Source of the DNA: Igneacidithiobacillus sp041146875
Lineage (GTDB): Bacteria > Pseudomonadota > Gammaproteobacteria > Acidithiobacillales > Acidithiobacillaceae
DNA length: 64,000 nt
Direction: 5' to 3'
NCBI RefSeq assembly: GCF_041146875.1
Contig: NZ_JBFRXP010000012.1
Span: forward strand, 25,899-89,898
The translations under genes were made by a program, and so were the position numbers. A model generated the notes under the pieces. It did not search any database. It saw only the letters and a program-made list of their open reading frames with translations, and was not told the origin of the DNA. The stretch's first letter is position 1, and each line of letters starts with the position of its first letter. Of the stretch, positions 61,242 through 64,000 are shown in pieces.

Positions 61242-62420
61242 CTACCCAATCGAAGCAAGTGCCATTGACGATCTCGCAGAGATCCATTTGATTGTCGCTT
61301 GGCGATATGAGCGAATCAAGCTTTCGATTTCCTTTGTATCGATTTTTGAACTGTTTGGCATAGCCAAAAGTTTATATATTTTTGCAATTGAATATGATGC
61401 TTTTTCTTTCCAAAAATAAAACTTCTTTTTGAATATTAAAAAATCTAATTCCTCGATTTTTTTCTCCTCAACTTGCTTTCTTCTTAAAGCTTCAACTTTT
61501 AGCAAAATATTTTGCTTATCGAGATTCAATTGCATATTTTCTTTTTTTTCTGCGCCAAGAATATCTAACGGCATGGTAAGATAAATACCGCCAATAAAGG
61601 CCATTTTTGTCCGATTAGCTGCAGGATAATAAGATGGCCGAGCAAATATCTTGAATTTTAAATCGACGAACCCAAGCCATCCCAGGCGTCTCCTGGATTG
61701 GTAGTACCGAATGAGCCCCTCTAGCCCGGGATGATGATAAAAAATAGATCTATTTTTGGCTTCAGGGATTTTACTTTTTTCTAAAATCGGTCGGAATGAA
61801 GGTATTTTTTTACCACAAGAGGTGCCAAGCTCGGTCAGCGCTACCTCTTTCTGCAAGTTTGATAAATATTTTCGCATATCTAAACGCAGAATTAACTTCT
61901 TCAATTTCCTTTGGTGTGCCAACGGCATTTTTTTTATCAAGCGGGTTATTTTCCCGATTTCTTCATCAATTTTATAATCTCTCCAATATTTATAGTAGGA
62001 AGTTTTTATTGATTTTTCAACTTCTCTTTGATAGGAGTCTAGATGAGATATAGACTTATAATATCTTGGTTCCGCTTCAGCGATAATGTGTTCTTGATAT
62101 TTATTTCCTCCGAACAAATAATACTTAATCCCTAAGTCTGGGCGCATGATATAGTGCCTATCTATTCCATCATATCCGAGGTGTTGATAAACGCCACCCT
62201 TCACTCTCGTTTGAAGCAACGCAGAAGATTCATCTCTGAGCTTTTTTATCTCTAAATAATTGTATTCTATTTTATTTTTTTCGATTGCAAGCATGCTGTT
62301 GTTTTTAGATATGCGTATGAGATCTCGCAGCGATATCGTCGGCTCTGCGTAGATTAGAGAGGGGAAGAATGGGACAGAGGCAACGACGAGAATGGCTAGA
62401 AATTTCGTAAAATATCGCAT
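61242..62420 (-). CDS. TolC-like outer-membrane efflux protein, AT-rich
   Basis: A 392-residue exported protein with signal peptide (MRYFTKFLAILVVASVPFFP, cleavage near IYA). ISLRDLIRISKNNSMLAIEKN resembles the first repeat of outer-membrane efflux proteins, followed by long Lys-rich helices and strands such as MRPDLGIKYYLFGGNKYQ and AFIGGIYLTMPLDILGAEKK. It is shorter than typical TolC (about 420-470 after processing). It stands alone, with no adaptor or transporter gene beside it. Lysine and AT content differ sharply from genes to the left, suggesting transfer. Confidence 0.6.
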   Translation of the reverse strand: MRYFTKFLAILVVASVPFFPSLIYAEPTISLRDLIRISKNNSMLAIEKNKIEYNYLEIKKLRDESSALLQTRVKGGVYQHLGYDGIDRHYIMRPDLGIKYYLFGGNKYQEHIIAEAEPRYYKSISHLDSYQREVEKSIKTSYYKYWRDYKIDEEIGKITRLIKKMPLAHQRKLKKLILRLDMRKYLSNLQKEVALTELGTSCGKKIPSFRPILEKSKIPEAKNRSIFYHHPGLEGLIRYYQSRRRLGWLGFVDLKFKIFARPSYYPAANRTKMAFIGGIYLTMPLDILGAEKKENMQLNLDKQNILLKVEALRRKQVEEKKIEELDFLIFKKKFYFWKEKASYSIAKIYKLLAMPNSSKIDTKEIESLIRSYRQATIKWISARSSMALASIG

Positions 62421-62713
62421 GTTATTACATAAGCAATAATTATACCGTGTTTCAATAATATTTACATAACCATATGTTATTATTAAAGTTTACGAATTAT
62501 TCTGCACTCTGCGCATAAGCTTTGTGCTGCCCACAGCACCCTCATCAGCGGTGATTGTCGTTAGTCAGTACCGACGGAGCGACAACCTGAGATGCGTTCT
62601 CACCTGATATTATGATATTTATTCATTAAAACAGACAGTTAAACACACAATGTGTATGTCGCCAACCTGCGACAAATCACGCAGACAGAAATATTTCTAG
62701 GTTCCCCCCTATT
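62421..62713. other. AT-rich noncoding stretch
   Basis: No convincing coding frame. It contains a GTGCTG/CAGCAC hairpin at 62524-62539 and a GTCGC/GCGAC inverted repeat near 62658-62673. It probably holds the promoter of the TolC-like gene at its left end and the decayed end of the neighbouring insertion sequence at its right end. Confidence 0.4.
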
Positions 62714-63066
62714 TCACGTGGGTAGCTGAAAATGTAACCTGCCGAGCACGATCGGTAGGCCATGTTGATGAAGTTCTTAGGGGTGCGCGTTAGCCGCGCG
62801 CCTTGCACCTGGTGGACTGCAAGAGGCTTTTGAACCCTTCCAAGATGCCATTGCTGATGTGGCTCCCGAACCAGCGCAGGATGCCGTCCCAGTGGTTCAT
62901 GATGGTGTAAGCGCACTTAACCATGGGTGGTAGACCGTTGGCCTTGGCATTGTCCATCGAGGCTTTCAGCGACGTCGCACCCTGCTTGCAGTTCTGCACC
63001 GTAAAGATCTTCTAGAAGGTAAAGCGGAGCTAGTAGGCCTGAGCCGTTTTGAGGTTCTGGTTCTGG
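62714..63066 (-). pseudogene. Remnant of an ISL3-family transposase (C-terminal part)
   Basis: Minus-strand translation gives the C-terminal block of ISL3 DDE transposases: QNLKTAQAY, then QNCKQGATSLKASMDNAKA, then NHWDGILRWFGSHISNGILE, then KNFINMAY and the end HFQLPT with TGA at 62716-62714. The pieces lie in different frames and are interrupted by two TAG codons (after QAY and before KIFTVQN) and a TAA after KARG. The N-terminal two thirds and inverted repeats are missing. It is a decayed fragment, not an active element. Confidence 0.82.
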
Positions 63067-63127
63067 AGTAGCGATTATAGCCAGGGATATTACCTCGCCT
63101 ATCGCATTTACTCTCGGCTAAATACTT

Positions 63128-63820
63128 CTATCCTTGGTTGGAGAGATCTTCTAGTGCTCCGCACTGCTCACGAAAACGGAACTGCCGGAAGTTTTCTGGG
63201 CCATCTCCCAGAAACCACAGCAGAAGTTGGTTCTCCCAGTCGGTGATTCTCCCCGGCCGCAGTTCATGCCACTCCCCCGTATTATCATCACGCCTTTGGC
63301 AAGGTATGTCTGCGCGGATTCTGACAGCCTTCTCGATAGCGTCAAAGTAAAATGCCGCGCAACCTAGGCATATTTTGTCTGTCTCACTCAGTTCATCATA
63401 TTGCGCCTGTGTGAGTCCCGTTGGATTATAAATTGCGATCTTCGACTTGATTTTCGGGAGCGGATCATCCCAAGGTGGGGGAGCAGGAATCAACCTGCCT
63501 TCACAATCATAAGAATTCCACTCCTGGGAAAATGGTTCAGCATTACCAATTTGATCCCTTGTCAATTGCGTTTCCATTCCTTTTTTCTCGCAGTGCGCAA
63601 CGGGCTCGGCAGTAGTTTCTCTTGCTTGAGATGTGGCAGTAGAGAGAAACACACCAGCTAATGAGGGTAGCTCATAGTGACCTAGATTTATCCTCTCGCG
63701 GACGATCTCTAGAAAGAGATCTACACCTGCTTTCTCACCAGCACGTATCTTACTTTCGAGGCCTTCCAGCAACGCTTCCTGCTCTTTCGTTACCGATATC
63801 CTTAACTCCCGTAGCCGCAT
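63128..63820 (-). CDS. Hypothetical protein
   Basis: A 230-residue soluble protein that I do not recognise. The N-terminal 50 residues are a charged helix (RISVTKEQEALLEGLESKIR). The middle holds a Pro-rich segment (IPAPPPWDDPLPK), and the C-terminal part contains Cys and Trp residues (KICLGCAAFYF, DWENQLLLWFLGDG). AGGAGGAG lies upstream of the ATG. It follows another short gene on the same strand by 24 bases. Location next to an IS remnant suggests an accessory region. Confidence 0.6.
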   Translation of the reverse strand: MRLRELRISVTKEQEALLEGLESKIRAGEKAGVDLFLEIVRERINLGHYELPSLAGVFLSTATSQARETTAEPVAHCEKKGMETQLTRDQIGNAEPFSQEWNSYDCEGRLIPAPPPWDDPLPKIKSKIAIYNPTGLTQAQYDELSETDKICLGCAAFYFDAIEKAVRIRADIPCQRRDDNTGEWHELRPGRITDWENQLLLWFLGDGPENFRQFRFREQCGALEDLSNQG

Positions 63821-63844
63821 CTTAGCCTCTCCTCCTGATGTGCG

Positions 63845-64000
63845 TTAACCGATATCCTTTTTTACCTTTTTTGCAAAATGTGGGTCAGTCTGGGTCTTGC
63901 GCAGCAATGCGGCATATTGTAATGGCGTCAAATTATTTTGCAGAACTACGCTTTTTATCTCTCCCTCATACCGGGTAAGCGCCCTTCTTTTCTCTGTACC
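63845..64000 (-). CDS. Hypothetical protein, start beyond the window
   Basis: The C-terminal 50 residues of a basic protein, reading TEKRRALTRYEGEIKSVVLQ at the edge and ending in AKKVKKDIG with TAA at 63847-63845. No family is recognised. It is followed after 24 bases by the 230-residue gene, so the two probably form an operon. Confidence 0.5.
   Translation of the reverse strand, partial: GTEKRRALTRYEGEIKSVVLQNNLTPLQYAALLRKTQTDPHFAKKVKKDIG

Noticed and set aside
62524..62539. Hairpin GTGCTG/CAGCAC as a terminator
   Set aside because: There is no T-run on either side and no gene ends next to it.

Overview
The window looks like a chromosomal segment of an acidophilic, autotrophic sulfur oxidiser close to Acidithiobacillus. 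This is inferred from three things: a phosphoribulokinase gene, the gene order exbB-exbD-lpxK-kdsB-ppa next to comEC, and the combination of Pel exopolysaccharide genes with cellulose-synthase-type genes. No rRNA, tRNA or CRISPR array was seen.

Layout. Bases 1-2056 hold the end of a ParD/ParE toxin-antitoxin pair and a flavin disulfide reductase. Bases 2087-27641 form a large exopolysaccharide region, all on the minus strand. Its downstream half encodes two sugar-nucleotide dehydratase-like enzymes and BcsA-BcsB-BcsC-BcsZ, followed by a PatB-type C-S lyase. Its upstream half is a complete pelABCDEFG operon in which pelB is replaced by three consecutive genes. Between the two halves sits a single-gene unit for a PelX-like UDP-sugar 4-epimerase. 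The pelX-like gene and the bcs-type operon are each preceded by a diverged copy of the same ~160-bp intergenic sequence, which suggests shared control.

Bases 27766-34381 carry Calvin-cycle phosphoribulokinase and a methyl-cycle cluster (metK, an SAH riboswitch, ahcY, metF). Nearby are a small outer-membrane barrel gene, a divergent adenosine-kinase-like gene and a rhodanese. Bases 34514-45586 run on the plus strand: glgP, gpmI, an EnvC-like gene, ctpA, a DJ-1 family gene, a parvulin, then clpS-clpA. Bases 45583-61008 are mostly minus-strand envelope and housekeeping genes. These cover pyrophosphatase, KDO and lipid A steps, ExbBD, a choloylglycine-hydrolase family enzyme, MscS, ComEC, a plus-strand DUF2062 gene, LolDC, LysS and RF2 with its programmed frameshift.

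From about 61.2 kb to the right end the sequence becomes visibly AT-rich. It contains a lone TolC-like gene, a decayed ISL3-type transposase and two unrecognised genes, so it looks like an accessory or recently acquired region.

How the parts work together: PelD and BcsA both carry c-di-GMP binding signatures, so both polymers are probably switched on by the same second messenger. The PelX-like epimerase would supply UDP-GalNAc for Pel. The most unusual structural features are the three-protein PelB replacement and the duplicated regulatory block shared by the Pel precursor gene and the Bcs operon.
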